The position numbers were made by a program, and so were the translations under genes. From positions 54,427 to 118,426 of the forward strand of contig NZ_JACTOJ010000016.1 of assembly GCF_032335695.1 (NCBI RefSeq): DNA of 64,000 nucleotides, given 5' to 3'. Below are positions 17,653-26,852 of the stretch, in pieces (positions within the stretch are counted from its first letter, which is position 1; every line of letters begins with the position of its first letter). Below the pieces are notes generated by a model. The model was given only the letters and a program-made list of their open reading frames with translations, was not told the origin of the DNA and ran no database searches. The stretch comes from JACTOJ01 sp032335695. GTDB lineage: Bacteria > Bacillota > Clostridia > Clostridiales > Clostridiaceae.

Positions 17653-18426
17653 ATGATGATTAACAAAGTTGAAATTTGTGGAGTAAATACATCTAAACTT
17701 CCTGTATTAAAGGAAAAAGAGATGAGAGCTTTATTACAGTCAATGCGTGATGGTAATAAAGAATCGAGAGAAAAATTTATTAGGGGAAATCTTAGACTTG
17801 TTTTGAGTGTGATACAAAGATTCAACAATCGAGGTGAAAATGTTGATGATTTATTTCAGGTTGGCTGTATAGGGCTAATAAAAGCAATAGACAATTTTGA
17901 TCTAAGTCAAAACGTTAAATTTTCTACCTATGCAGTGCCAATGATTATTGGCGAAATAAGGAGATATCTGAGGGACAATAATTCAATTAGAGTTAGCAGG
18001 TCTTTAAGGGATATAGCTTATAAGGCTCTTCAAGTAAGAGATAAATTAATTAACGATAACAACAAAGAACCTACTATTTCTCAGATATGTAAAGAATTAA
18101 ATATGCCTAGAGAAGAGGTGGTATTCGCATTAGATGCAATACAAGATCCAGTATCACTTTTTGAACCCATATATCATGATGGAGGAGATGCTATATATGT
18201 AATGGATCAGATAAGTGATAATAAAAATGTTGATGAAAGTTGGTTAGAAGACATAGCTATAAAGGAAGCTATAAAAAAACTTACAGATAGAGAAAAGTTA
18301 ATTTTAACTATGCGATTTTTTCATGGAAGGACACAAATGGAAGTAGCTGATGAGATAGGGATATCCCAAGCTCAAGTATCTAGATTAGAAAAAATTGCAT
18401 TAAAACATATGAGAAAATATATATAA
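17653..18426 (+). CDS. sigG: RNA polymerase sporulation sigma factor SigG
   Basis: This 257-residue protein is almost colinear with Bacillus SigG: NKVEICGVNTSKLPVL at the N-terminus, then VLSVIQRFNNRGENVDDLFQ, KFSTYAVPMIIGEIRRYLRD and a region 4 ending ISQAQVSRLEKIALKHM. SigG is the late forespore sigma factor that transcribes SASP genes. The start has two adjacent ATGs. 17653 is better spaced from AAAGGGG. The position after spoIIGA-sigE is the conserved sporulation locus. Confidence 0.96.
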   Translation: MMINKVEICGVNTSKLPVLKEKEMRALLQSMRDGNKESREKFIRGNLRLVLSVIQRFNNRGENVDDLFQVGCIGLIKAIDNFDLSQNVKFSTYAVPMIIGEIRRYLRDNNSIRVSRSLRDIAYKALQVRDKLINDNNKEPTISQICKELNMPREEVVFALDAIQDPVSLFEPIYHDGGDAIYVMDQISDNKNVDESWLEDIAIKEAIKKLTDREKLILTMRFFHGRTQMEVADEIGISQAQVSRLEKIALKHMRKYI

Positions 18427-18435
18427 TGCTAAAAC

Positions 18436-18472
18436 TTAAAGGTTCTAGAAATAATCTAGAACCTTTAAAATA
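18436..18472 (+). terminator. Terminator after sigG
   Basis: A perfect 14-bp stem, 18436-18449 with 18455-18468, around a 5-base loop lies 10 bases after the sigG stop. The U-tract is short and A-rich. The rest of 18473-18615 is A+T-rich with no recognisable element. Confidence 0.75.
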
Positions 18473-18615
18473 TACTAAGTTATAAATTTGAAAATATTTT
18501 AAAGACAGAAATCTACTAAAAGTTATATATTTAGAAAAATTTATTATTGATATGCATATTTTTTATTAAATATAAATATGCATATTAATAATATTTACGT
18601 AGGGGGAATTGTTTA

Positions 18616-18876
18616 ATGGAAATGTCTATGTATTCAATAAACAATATTAAAGTTATGGAGGTAATAGATATAAATACTGGTTCTAAGCTTGGATTTATAA
18701 AAGATTTCAAAATTGACTGTGAAAATTATAAAATCGAAGCAATTCTACTGCCAACTCAAAAATCAGCTTGGTTCGGAAAATTAGAAATGATTGAAATTCC
18801 TTGGTCCAAAGTAAAGAAAGTTGGAGTAGATGTGATTTTAGTGGATGCAGATATTGTAAGAGAGAGCAGTAGTTAA
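18616..18876 (+). CDS. YlmC/YmxH-family PRC-barrel sporulation protein
   Basis: This 86-residue protein has a PRC-barrel fold: VMEVIDINTGSKLGFIKDF, then IEAILLP and IPWSKVKKVGVDVILVD. The family (YlmC/YmxH) is widespread in spore formers and often lies next to sigG or nrdR. Its molecular role is unknown. An AGGGGGA ribosome site precedes the ATG. Confidence 0.85.
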   Translation: MEMSMYSINNIKVMEVIDINTGSKLGFIKDFKIDCENYKIEAILLPTQKSAWFGKLEMIEIPWSKVKKVGVDVILVDADIVRESSS

Positions 18877-18939
18877 ACTATATAATGTATGCTATAATAC
18901 AATTGCATAATATAATTTACAAGATGGGAGGGGAAAGCG

Positions 18940-19392
18940 ATGAAATGTCCATATTGCGGATTTTTAGAGAGTAAAGTTGTTGATTCAAGATCCACAGAAG
19001 ATGATATGTCCATAAGAAGAAGAAGAGAATGTTTAAGTTGCGGGAAAAGATATACAACATATGAAAAGGTCGAAGATTTACCAATATTAGTTATAAAAAA
19101 AGATTCTAGCAGGGAATTTTTTAATAAAGGTAAAATAATAAATGGTCTTATTAAGTCTTGTGAAAAGAGACCAATTTCTAGGCAGCAAATAGAGACAATA
19201 GCGGATGATATTGAAAAAAATATAAGTAATCAAATGCTGACAGAGGTTAAATCTGAATATATAGGTGAAATGATAATGGAAGCATTAAAAAATATGGATG
19301 AAATCGCTTATGTTAGATTTGCTTCAGTATATAGACAATTTAAAGATGTTAATACTTTTTTAGAAGAAATAGAAAAGCTAAAGCACAAGTAG
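18940..19392 (+). CDS. nrdR: Transcriptional repressor NrdR
   Basis: This 150-residue protein has an N-terminal zinc ribbon with Cys3, Cys6, Cys31 and Cys34, then an ATP-cone domain (LVIKKDSSREFFNKGKI onward). NrdR senses adenine nucleotides and represses ribonucleotide reductase genes. The length is standard. No ribonucleotide reductase gene is nearby. Confidence 0.96.
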   Translation: MKCPYCGFLESKVVDSRSTEDDMSIRRRRECLSCGKRYTTYEKVEDLPILVIKKDSSREFFNKGKIINGLIKSCEKRPISRQQIETIADDIEKNISNQMLTEVKSEYIGEMIMEALKNMDEIAYVRFASVYRQFKDVNTFLEEIEKLKHK

Positions 19393-19479
19393 ATGTTAAG
19401 AGAAAGTTAAATATGTTAATTTTACATAGGTTATCTTCAAATTATTAATAAAATATGTAAAAATAATTAAGAGGTTAGA

Positions 19480-20187
19480 ATGAATGTAATTTCTAAAGGT
19501 AGATATAAATATATCCAATATAAAGTAGGAAATGCAAAAGCTATTTTCATAACAGCTGATGGTCCTGACTTCAACTTGAAGAATACAGAATATGTTCAAG
19601 CTTTCAAAGAAATAAGGGACATTTTTAATTTAGATGATATAGCATATTCTATTCAAATACATAGTGATATTATACATATTTATGATGGAAATATATATGA
19701 AGGAGATGCGATAATAACAAATAAATTAAGTACTGCAGCAGGTATATTTACAGCAGATTGCGTTCCTATACTTATGTATGATACTAAAAATAAAATTTGT
19801 GCAGCTGTCCATAGCGGTTGGAAAGGAACTTATAGCAAGATAGTTATGAAAACTGTTGAGAAAATGAAAAAAGTATACGGATCAAAGAGTGAAGATATAA
19901 ATGTTTTTATAGGTCCGCATATAAGAAGCTGCTGTTATGAAGTGGGAAAAGATTTAATAGATAAGTTTTGTAATGACGATATTTATAAAGGTTATAATAT
20001 AAGTTCTAAAAACATGCTTAATTTAGAAAAATGTATAAGGATTCAATGCATAAAGAGTGGTATACTTGAAGAAAAAATTGAGTCTACAAATTTATGTACA
20101 TTTTGTTCTAGCGAAATAAAACTTCATTCATATAGAAGAAACAACGAAAAAAGCGGACGCTTATTTTCGTTTATATATGCAGTTTAA
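19480..20187 (+). CDS. pgeF: PgeF/YlmD-family protein (laccase-domain purine nucleoside or peptidoglycan editing factor)
   Basis: This 235-residue protein has the conserved Cys/His zinc site of the family: His61 in QIHSD, Cys94 in TADCVPIL and His111 in VHSGWKGT, plus a conserved GPHIRSCCYEVG motif. Members are described as multicopper oxidase-like, as peptidoglycan editing factors, or as purine nucleoside phosphorylase/deaminase enzymes. The family is certain but the physiological role is not. Confidence 0.88.
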   Translation: MNVISKGRYKYIQYKVGNAKAIFITADGPDFNLKNTEYVQAFKEIRDIFNLDDIAYSIQIHSDIIHIYDGNIYEGDAIITNKLSTAAGIFTADCVPILMYDTKNKICAAVHSGWKGTYSKIVMKTVEKMKKVYGSKSEDINVFIGPHIRSCCYEVGKDLIDKFCNDDIYKGYNISSKNMLNLEKCIRIQCIKSGILEEKIESTNLCTFCSSEIKLHSYRRNNEKSGRLFSFIYAV

Positions 20188-20260
20188 GGATAAGACTAAT
20201 GTAATTTATATGATGATTTCGCAATAAAATGGATATATATAATGGAGGTAATTATTAATT

Positions 20261-20956
20261 ATGGCAGATGAAAAAATTCTAGTTGTAGATGATGAGGAAC
20301 ATATTCTTGAACTTATTAAATTCAATCTTGAAAGCAATGGCTATAAAGTAATAACTGCTACTAATGGCTTAGATGCTATTAAGTTTGCAAAAGCGGAAAT
20401 ACCACATTTAATGCTTTTAGATTTAATGCTACCTGGTATGGATGGATATGATGTTTGCAAGGAAATTAAGAGAGATAGTTCTATTGCCAATATGCCAATA
20501 ATAATGATAACAGCCAAAGGAGAGGAATTGGATAAAATTCTTGGACTTGAACTTGGTGCCGATGATTATATAACTAAGCCTTTTTCTTTAAGAGAGCTTA
20601 AAGCTAGAGTAAAAGCTGTTCTAAGAAGAACAAATTTACAATCTATAGATAAAAGCTATAAATTTGGTAATATAGTAGTGGACTTTCAAAAACATGAAGT
20701 TACTAAAAATGATGAAAGAATAGATCTTACCTTAAAGGAATTTGAACTTCTTGAAATATTGCTGAAAAATAAGGGAAGGGTTATGACTAGAGATTTTTTA
20801 TTAGATAAAATATGGGGATATGAGTATATTGGGGAGACCAGAACTGTTGATGTTCATATAAGACATTTGAGACAGAAAATAGAGGAAGATGATAAAAATC
20901 CTAAATTTATAGAAACCATAAGAGGTATAGGCTATAGATTTAATATCGGTGATTGA
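20261..20956 (+). CDS. phoP: PhoB/PhoP-type response regulator
   Basis: This 231-residue OmpR-family regulator has a receiver domain with Asp54 as phosphoacceptor (LLDLMLPGMDG), Thr84 and Lys106 (ITKPFSLRE), and a C-terminal winged helix (RTVDVHIRHLRQKIE, TIRGIGYRF). It overlaps the coding frame of a PhoR-like kinase, and a pst-phoU operon follows, so it is most likely the phosphate-starvation regulator. Confidence 0.9.
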   Translation: MADEKILVVDDEEHILELIKFNLESNGYKVITATNGLDAIKFAKAEIPHLMLLDLMLPGMDGYDVCKEIKRDSSIANMPIIMITAKGEELDKILGLELGADDYITKPFSLRELKARVKAVLRRTNLQSIDKSYKFGNIVVDFQKHEVTKNDERIDLTLKEFELLEILLKNKGRVMTRDFLLDKIWGYEYIGETRTVDVHIRHLRQKIEEDDKNPKFIETIRGIGYRFNIGD

Positions 20957-20957
20957 T

Positions 20958-22676
20958 ATGAAAAAAAAATTAATGTTCTTTGTTTTAGCTACTATGATTT
21001 TTTGTTTAGGCATAGTCATATCAATTTACGTTATGATATCAAATTATGAGTTTATACAAAATATAAAGAGAGAGCTTATGCTTAATAATGATCTCATGTC
21101 AGATATAATAAAAACTTCTAAAATTGATTTGAAAAATGGAACTGTTCCTTTTGGAAAAAGTTTTGAAAACTCTGATTACAGACTCACCATAATAGATCCA
21201 ACTGGCAAGGTGGTTTATGATTCTATAGCAAATCCAGCCACTATGGAAAATCATAATACTAGAGAAGAAGTTCAAGGCGCTAGACAGAATGGAGTTGGCT
21301 ATAGTATCAGAAATAGCAAAACTATCCATATAAAAATGGTTTACGTAGCAAAAAAAATATCTGGAGATTATGTGCTAAGAAGTTCAATATCTGTAAAACT
21401 AGTAGGAGTTATAAATAAAAAATATATAGGATATTACGTGGGAGCAATAATTATTGTATTAATCCTTACAACAATAATATCTTCTAGGCTATCTTTTGTC
21501 ATTATTAAACCTATAAAAGATTTGGAATATGTAACAAGCCGAATAACTAAGGGAGAGATGGATAGAAGAGTAAGAGTTACATCTAAAGATGAAATAGGAC
21601 AGTTAGGAACAACCTTTAATTTTATGGCAGATAAACTCCAGAGCACTCTCAAGGATTCCATAGAAAAACAGAATAAATTAGAAGCTATATTGAAAAGCAT
21701 GGATAATGGAGTAGTAGCTATTGATAGAAACAATAAAATAATAATGATAAATCCTTATGCAAAAAAAATATTTGGAATAGACAGTAATAAAGATATAATC
21801 GGAAAGAAACTTATGGATGGCATTAGAGACTTTGAGATAGAGGAAATAATAAATACATATAATGAAGATTATAAGGAAATAAAGATATTTTGGCCTAGTG
21901 AAAAAACTTTGAGGATAAAAACTGCGGATATAGTAAATGCCAATGAACATATAGGTACTGTAGCAGTGGTTCAGGATATAACAGAAATAAAGAAACTTGA
22001 AAGCATGAGAACGGAGTTTGTAGCTAATGTATCTCATGAATTAAAAACTCCACTTACTTCCATAAAAGGATTCGCTGAAACCTTAAGGGATGTAGAGGAT
22101 TCTAAAATAAAAGAAAAGTTTTTGGATATTATTAATGATGAAGCAGAGAGGCTAACTAGGTTAATAAATGATATATTAGTTCTTTCAGATTTGGAAACGC
22201 ATAAAGAAGATAAAAAAGAAACCTTTGATGTTAATAAAGTTATGGATCAAGTACATGAATTAATAAAAAACACTGCCGAGGCAAAAAATATAAGCATTAA
22301 AATGGAGCTTGGAAAAGTTGATTATATTATTGGAAGCGTAGATAGATTCAAGCAAATGGTTATAAATTTAGTGGACAATGCGGTTAAATACTCGGAAAAC
22401 GGCGGAAGCGTCACTATGGGTAGTAGGATAGTGGATGGAAAATTGCAGCTTTGGGTAGAGGATACTGGTTTTGGTATACCTAAGGAGCATATACCTAGAT
22501 TATTTGAAAGATTTTATAGAGTTGACAAGGCAAGATCTAGAGCTAAAGGAGGCACTGGCCTTGGATTGGCTATAGTAAAACATATAGTCATAGGCATGGG
22601 AGGAAAAATCGAGGTGGAAAGTGAATTGAATAAGGGTAGTAAGTTTACTGTAACCATACCGTACATAAGAGACTAA
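20958..22676 (+). CDS. phoR: PhoR-type sensor histidine kinase
   Basis: This 572-residue membrane kinase has two membrane segments (about 3-25 and 158-176) enclosing an extracellular sensor domain. HAMP, PAS (MDNGVVAIDRNNKIIMIN), HisKA with the phosphorylated His in NVSHELKTPLTSIKGF (about 360) and HATPase (NLVDNAVKYSE, DTGFGIP, GGTGLGLAIV) follow. An in-frame GTG at 20949 is possible. The ATG at 20958 lies 1 base after the phoP stop. Confidence 0.92.
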   Translation: MKKKLMFFVLATMIFCLGIVISIYVMISNYEFIQNIKRELMLNNDLMSDIIKTSKIDLKNGTVPFGKSFENSDYRLTIIDPTGKVVYDSIANPATMENHNTREEVQGARQNGVGYSIRNSKTIHIKMVYVAKKISGDYVLRSSISVKLVGVINKKYIGYYVGAIIIVLILTTIISSRLSFVIIKPIKDLEYVTSRITKGEMDRRVRVTSKDEIGQLGTTFNFMADKLQSTLKDSIEKQNKLEAILKSMDNGVVAIDRNNKIIMINPYAKKIFGIDSNKDIIGKKLMDGIRDFEIEEIINTYNEDYKEIKIFWPSEKTLRIKTADIVNANEHIGTVAVVQDITEIKKLESMRTEFVANVSHELKTPLTSIKGFAETLRDVEDSKIKEKFLDIINDEAERLTRLINDILVLSDLETHKEDKKETFDVNKVMDQVHELIKNTAEAKNISIKMELGKVDYIIGSVDRFKQMVINLVDNAVKYSENGGSVTMGSRIVDGKLQLWVEDTGFGIPKEHIPRLFERFYRVDKARSRAKGGTGLGLAIVKHIVIGMGGKIEVESELNKGSKFTVTIPYIRD

Positions 22677-22692
22677 CAGTCTCTTTTTTTTA
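22668..22692 (+). terminator. phoR terminator
   Basis: AGAGACT (22668-22674) pairs with AGTCTCT (22678-22684) and is followed by a T-run. It overlaps the phoR stop codon. Confidence 0.8.
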
Positions 22693-22725
22693 TACACTTA
22701 ATAAGCGAGTAACATGCAATAAGCC

Positions 22726-22764
22726 TATAACATAAACATAACTAACTTTTAATAATCTTTTAAC
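22726..22764 (+). promoter_or_regulatory. PHO-box-like direct repeats upstream of the chemoreceptor gene
   Basis: Four hexamers recur every 11 bases: ATAACA (22726), ATAAAC (22737), TTTAAT (22748) and TTTAAC (22759). The last two sit in exact CTTTTAA repeats at 22746 and 22757. This spacing and sequence fit known PhoP sites (TTAACA-like hexamers with 5-base gaps). They lie about 65 bases before the MCP start. Confidence 0.55.
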
Positions 22765-22828
22765 CTTACTATAGTAATGTAAAAATGTAATATTAATAAA
22801 CTACATTAATGAAAAGAGAGGTTATTAT

Positions 22829-24835
22829 ATGCACTTAATAAAAGAAAGATCTATAGCTTCAAAGATTATAACCGTAATATCATTAATATTAATTGTAATT
22901 ATGCTCTTATCCAGCAGTATAATTTACTTATTGGTTTACCAAAGAATGCTTAACACAAATAAGGATAATATGAAAACAGTGATACAACAAGTATATAAAA
23001 ATTTTGAGTCTATGATAGAGCTGCAAATTAATGATACCGAAAAATATGCAAATAACAAGGATATATATGATTTTTTAGCAAATAAAACGGATGTATCAAA
23101 AGATAGTATATCGAAACTATTAGGTAATTCATTTCAGAAGGAAACCACAGAACATGCTTTTGTTACTAATAGTAAGGGAATAATAATAGCAGATAGCAGT
23201 GATCAATACATAAATTATGACTATAGCAAAGATCAATATGTAATCCAAGCTTTGAGCGGAAGTACTACAATGAGCGGAGTTTATACATCTGCTGAAACCG
23301 GTAAAACGGTGGTGACTTTTGTAAGCCCTGTAAAGGACAATCAGGATAAAGTTATAGGTACTATAGGGAAAAGTATATACACTGATTATTTTTCTAAAGG
23401 CTTTAACAATTTTTCATTTATGAATAAGGGATATATATTTGTAGTGGATAGTTCTGGAAATATAATATATCATCCACAAAAATATTACATAAATAAGAAA
23501 AACTCTATAGCTGAACTCCAAGCTTTAATAAGCAAAAGTAACTCAACTTCATCAGTTAATTCTGGAAGCTTATCCTATGAAGAGAAAGATGTTAAATATA
23601 TAGCACAATATATTAGTGTGCCAGAGATAAAAAGCTATGTGATACTGACCATTGATAACAATGAATTCTTAAACGAATCTAAGATAACGGGAGGTATGAT
23701 AATTATTTCCACTATCATATGCATACTGCTAATGATTCCTTTGCTCTACTACTTTATAAATAAAATTTTAAGGCCTATGAAGGTAGTGTCTAATAATGCT
23801 ATTGAAATATCAAAAGGTAATTTAAGAATATTAAACCAAATAAAATCTAAAGATGAAATAGGAAAACTGGCTAACAGTTTTAATATAATGGTAAATTCTA
23901 TAAGCAATCTAATAGGTGATCTAAAGTATGTAACTCAAGATTTGGTAATTATAAGTGAAACTATTAATAATGATCAAAATATTAACTTAGCAAATATGGC
24001 AGCCATAAATGGAAGCTCAGAAAAAATAAAAATAGATACATTAGATGTAAATGAGGCCATACAAGAGAGCTTTGAACATTTTAAAAATATTTTAGACAGA
24101 ACTAACCATATTGAAAAAATGTCAATGGACATGGAAGGCGTAGTAAAAGAAATACATATAACAAATAAAACAGCAATAGGTACAGTAAATAATTTAAAAG
24201 ATACTAATATGGAAGCTAATAAAAATTTTGATGCTTCTGCCAAAATTTTTAATGAACTTATAGCTAATGTTAAAGAAATTGGAGATATAACAAATATTGT
24301 AACAAATATATCTAAACAAACAAATATTCTTTCAATAAATGCCTCTATAGAAGCCGCAAAAGCGGGAGAAACGGGTGCTGGATTTAGTGTAGTAGCAGAT
24401 GAAATAAAGAAATTATCTAATGGTATAGAAATGCAGATGGAAAAAATAAATGGAATTGTTAAAAACATAGATTTAAATATATATCATAGTTCCAAATACA
24501 TTGAGCAAATGAATAAATTATCGACAAAAGAAGCTGAAGCGGTGGAAAACACAATTGATGAATATAAGAGGGCTATATCAGCTACTGAAAGAATAATAAA
24601 TCAAATTTATTCTATTATTGATGGCATACATTCTTTAAATGAGGAGAATAATAAGGTTGAAAGTAAACTTGACAGCGTGCTTAACATATGCTCAGGCTTT
24701 AAAAAATCTGTAGGGCAAGTAGACGAAATAATACAAAATCATTATACTGAAACACAAAATATGGAAAAACTGACACAAAAACTGCAATATTCTATGGATA
24801 GCCTAAATAACAGCATAAACAAGTTTATGATTTAG
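22829..24835 (+). CDS. Methyl-accepting chemotaxis protein
   Basis: This 668-residue chemoreceptor has an N-terminal membrane segment (about 13-36), an extracellular Cache-type sensor domain, a second membrane segment (about 287-310), HAMP and a signalling domain with the hairpin tip SINASIEAAKAGETGAGFSVVA near residue 500. It should control CheA. It lies between phoPR and pstS with PHO-box-like repeats in front, which suggests phosphate-linked expression. The ligand is unknown. Confidence 0.9.
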   Translation: MHLIKERSIASKIITVISLILIVIMLLSSSIIYLLVYQRMLNTNKDNMKTVIQQVYKNFESMIELQINDTEKYANNKDIYDFLANKTDVSKDSISKLLGNSFQKETTEHAFVTNSKGIIIADSSDQYINYDYSKDQYVIQALSGSTTMSGVYTSAETGKTVVTFVSPVKDNQDKVIGTIGKSIYTDYFSKGFNNFSFMNKGYIFVVDSSGNIIYHPQKYYINKKNSIAELQALISKSNSTSSVNSGSLSYEEKDVKYIAQYISVPEIKSYVILTIDNNEFLNESKITGGMIIISTIICILLMIPLLYYFINKILRPMKVVSNNAIEISKGNLRILNQIKSKDEIGKLANSFNIMVNSISNLIGDLKYVTQDLVIISETINNDQNINLANMAAINGSSEKIKIDTLDVNEAIQESFEHFKNILDRTNHIEKMSMDMEGVVKEIHITNKTAIGTVNNLKDTNMEANKNFDASAKIFNELIANVKEIGDITNIVTNISKQTNILSINASIEAAKAGETGAGFSVVADEIKKLSNGIEMQMEKINGIVKNIDLNIYHSSKYIEQMNKLSTKEAEAVENTIDEYKRAISATERIINQIYSIIDGIHSLNEENNKVESKLDSVLNICSGFKKSVGQVDEIIQNHYTETQNMEKLTQKLQYSMDSLNNSINKFMI

Positions 24836-24836
24836 T

Positions 24837-24876
24837 GTTAATTTTAATTAACATTGTCATAATATTAGATTAACTT
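24837..24876 (+). promoter_or_regulatory. PHO-box-like repeats upstream of pstS
   Basis: Hexamers TTAACA (24848), ATAATA (24859) and TTAACT (24870) follow an 11-base period, and a degenerate GTTAAT stands at 24837. This resembles PhoP binding sites and lies about 60-100 bases before pstS. An ACATTGTC/GACAATGT inverted repeat (24851-24858/24892-24899) also spans this region and may act as the MCP terminator. Confidence 0.5.
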
Positions 24877-24935
24877 TGATGAAGTATCATAGACAATGTA
24901 AGATGAGAACAGAATTTGAATGGGGGTTTTTTTAA

Positions 24936-25853
24936 GTGAAAAAAAGTTATTTAAAAATAATTACTGCTACAGTGGGAGTTATGCTTCTTGCTACCGCAAT
25001 GATAGGATGTACAAAGAAGGATGACAGCAATGCTAACTCAGGTGCGTCAAACAATACTACTACTCAGGAAACCAAGGTATCAGGAAACATAACCGCTTCA
25101 GGTTCATCTGCATTAAAACCATTAGCTGATGAGGTAAATAACATATTTAAACAAAAGAATCCAGATGCTGTAATAAATATACAGGCTGGTGGTAGTGGAA
25201 CAGGATTGTCAAATGTTTCAGATGGAACTGTAGATATAGGAAATTCAGACATATTTGCTGAGGAAAAATTAACTGCTGATCAAGCTAAGGCTTTGGTTGA
25301 TCATCAAGTATGTGTAGTAGGTTTTGCTGCAGTAGTAAATCCAAAGGTTACAGTAGATAATTTGACTAAGCAACAGCTTATAGATATATTCACAGGTAAG
25401 ACAACTAACTGGAAGGATGTTGGCGGAGCAGATCAGAAGATAGTTATAATAAGCAGACCTGATAGCTCAGGAACAAAGGCTACTTTCAAGAAATATGCTT
25501 TAGATGGAGCTAAGGAAGCTGCAGGCAACGCTCTTAAGGAAGACAGCAGCGGAGCTGTTTCTACAGCGGTATCACAGACTGAAGGTTCCATATCCTATCT
25601 TGCTTCTTCCTACTTCACAGATGCAGACAGCAAGACAAAGGTAAAAGCCCTAAAGATAGATGGAGTTGAAATGAATAAGGCTAATATAACAACTGGAAAA
25701 TATAACATATGGTCTTATGAACATATGTACACAAAGGGTGAAGCAAAAGATCTAGCAAAAGCTTTCATCGATTTCTTCAAAACTGATGATGCTAAGAATG
25801 CAATGGAAAAGCTAGGATATATACCATCTACAGACATGAAGGTAAAGAGATAA
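24936..25853 (+). CDS. pstS: Phosphate ABC transporter substrate-binding lipoprotein PstS
   Basis: This 305-residue lipoprotein has signal peptide residues 1-24 and lipobox cysteine 25 (AMIGC). The phosphate-binding motifs ASGSSALKPL, AGGSGTGLS, DIGNSD and SRPDSSGTKATF are present. It captures phosphate outside the cell for PstCAB. The GTG start follows GGGGG. A terminator between pstS and pstC probably raises pstS output relative to the permease genes. Confidence 0.96.
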   Translation: MKKSYLKIITATVGVMLLATAMIGCTKKDDSNANSGASNNTTTQETKVSGNITASGSSALKPLADEVNNIFKQKNPDAVINIQAGGSGTGLSNVSDGTVDIGNSDIFAEEKLTADQAKALVDHQVCVVGFAAVVNPKVTVDNLTKQQLIDIFTGKTTNWKDVGGADQKIVIISRPDSSGTKATFKKYALDGAKEAAGNALKEDSSGAVSTAVSQTEGSISYLASSYFTDADSKTKVKALKIDGVEMNKANITTGKYNIWSYEHMYTKGEAKDLAKAFIDFFKTDDAKNAMEKLGYIPSTDMKVKR

Positions 25854-25867
25854 TAATTTGCTAAGGC

Positions 25868-25908
25868 AACAAAAGCTGGTCGCGCTTTAACGACCAGTCT
25901 TTTGTTCT
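25868..25908 (+). terminator. Terminator or attenuator between pstS and pstC
   Basis: The arms 25868-25882 and 25891-25906 form about 15 bp with one bulge, followed by a short T-containing tail. Partial readthrough would give high PstS and lower PstCAB. Confidence 0.75.
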
Positions 25909-25964
25909 GTATATTAGACAAATTAAATAAGTTGCAACGATTAAAAATATAAGGAAGGTTTTGC

Positions 25965-26852
25965 ATGGAGAAACGTAGTTTTTACAACAGATTTATAAAT
26001 GAATACTTAGGAAAAGCATACGCTACAATCTGTGGAATATTTATAATAGTCTGTACTTTAGCTGTTATTTTTTTCATAGCAAGCAATGGGATAAAAACAT
26101 TCACTCAAAATCATTATTCCATTGCAGATTTTTTATTTTCTAGCAAATGGGATATTGATGATAAAAAGTATGGTTCTTTAGTTTATATAGCTGGTTCTAC
26201 TTTTGTGTCCATTGGGGCAGTCATAATAGCTACACCTTTAGCTGTATGCTTAGCTGTTTTTATGAACATGATATCTCCTAGATTTGGAGAAAGAATTCTG
26301 CAGCCAGCTATGGAACTTTTTGTAGGTATTCCTTCAGTAGTTTATGGTTGGATAGGACTTACCGTGCTGATACCAAATATTAAAAAAGTTTTTGGAGGCT
26401 ATGGCTTTGGACTTTTAGCAGGAATACTTGTACTTAGTGTAATGATATTACCAACTATAACTAGCGTATCATCTGATGCTATTAAGACTATTCCAAAGGA
26501 TTATTTGGAGGCTTCCTACGGTCTTGGAGCTACCAGATGGCAGACTATAAAAAAGGTGATAATTCCAGCCTCATTAACAGGAATATCTACAGGAGTAGTA
26601 CTTGGAATGTCTAGAGCTTTTGGAGAGGCTTTAGCAGTTCAGATGGTAATAGGTAATACGGTTCAAATTCCTAAAGGATTATTGAGTGCTACCTCAACCC
26701 TTACCAGTGCTATAACTATGGACATGGGAAATACTGCAGATGGAGATCCACTAAAGAATGTTCTTTGGTCCATGGCATTTTTATTATTAATAGTATCATT
26801 TTTATTTATTCTTATCATAAGATTCATAAGCAAGAGGAGGGAAATTCGATGA
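25965..26852 (+). CDS. pstC: Phosphate ABC transporter permease PstC
   Basis: This 295-residue integral membrane protein has about six membrane segments and the permease loop EASYGLGATRWQTIKKVIIPASLTG that contacts PstB. It overlaps pstA by four bases (ATGA). Confidence 0.95.
   Translation: MEKRSFYNRFINEYLGKAYATICGIFIIVCTLAVIFFIASNGIKTFTQNHYSIADFLFSSKWDIDDKKYGSLVYIAGSTFVSIGAVIIATPLAVCLAVFMNMISPRFGERILQPAMELFVGIPSVVYGWIGLTVLIPNIKKVFGGYGFGLLAGILVLSVMILPTITSVSSDAIKTIPKDYLEASYGLGATRWQTIKKVIIPASLTGISTGVVLGMSRAFGEALAVQMVIGNTVQIPKGLLSATSTLTSAITMDMGNTADGDPLKNVLWSMAFLLLIVSFLFILIIRFISKRREIR

Noticed and set aside
21678..22037. 119-residue minus-strand ORF rich in Tyr/Phe
   Set aside because: It is antisense to the phoR coding region; its composition reflects the A-rich sense strand.
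23974..24468. 164-residue minus-strand ORF
   Set aside because: It is antisense to the MCP signalling domain, with composition typical of a shadow frame and no ribosome site.
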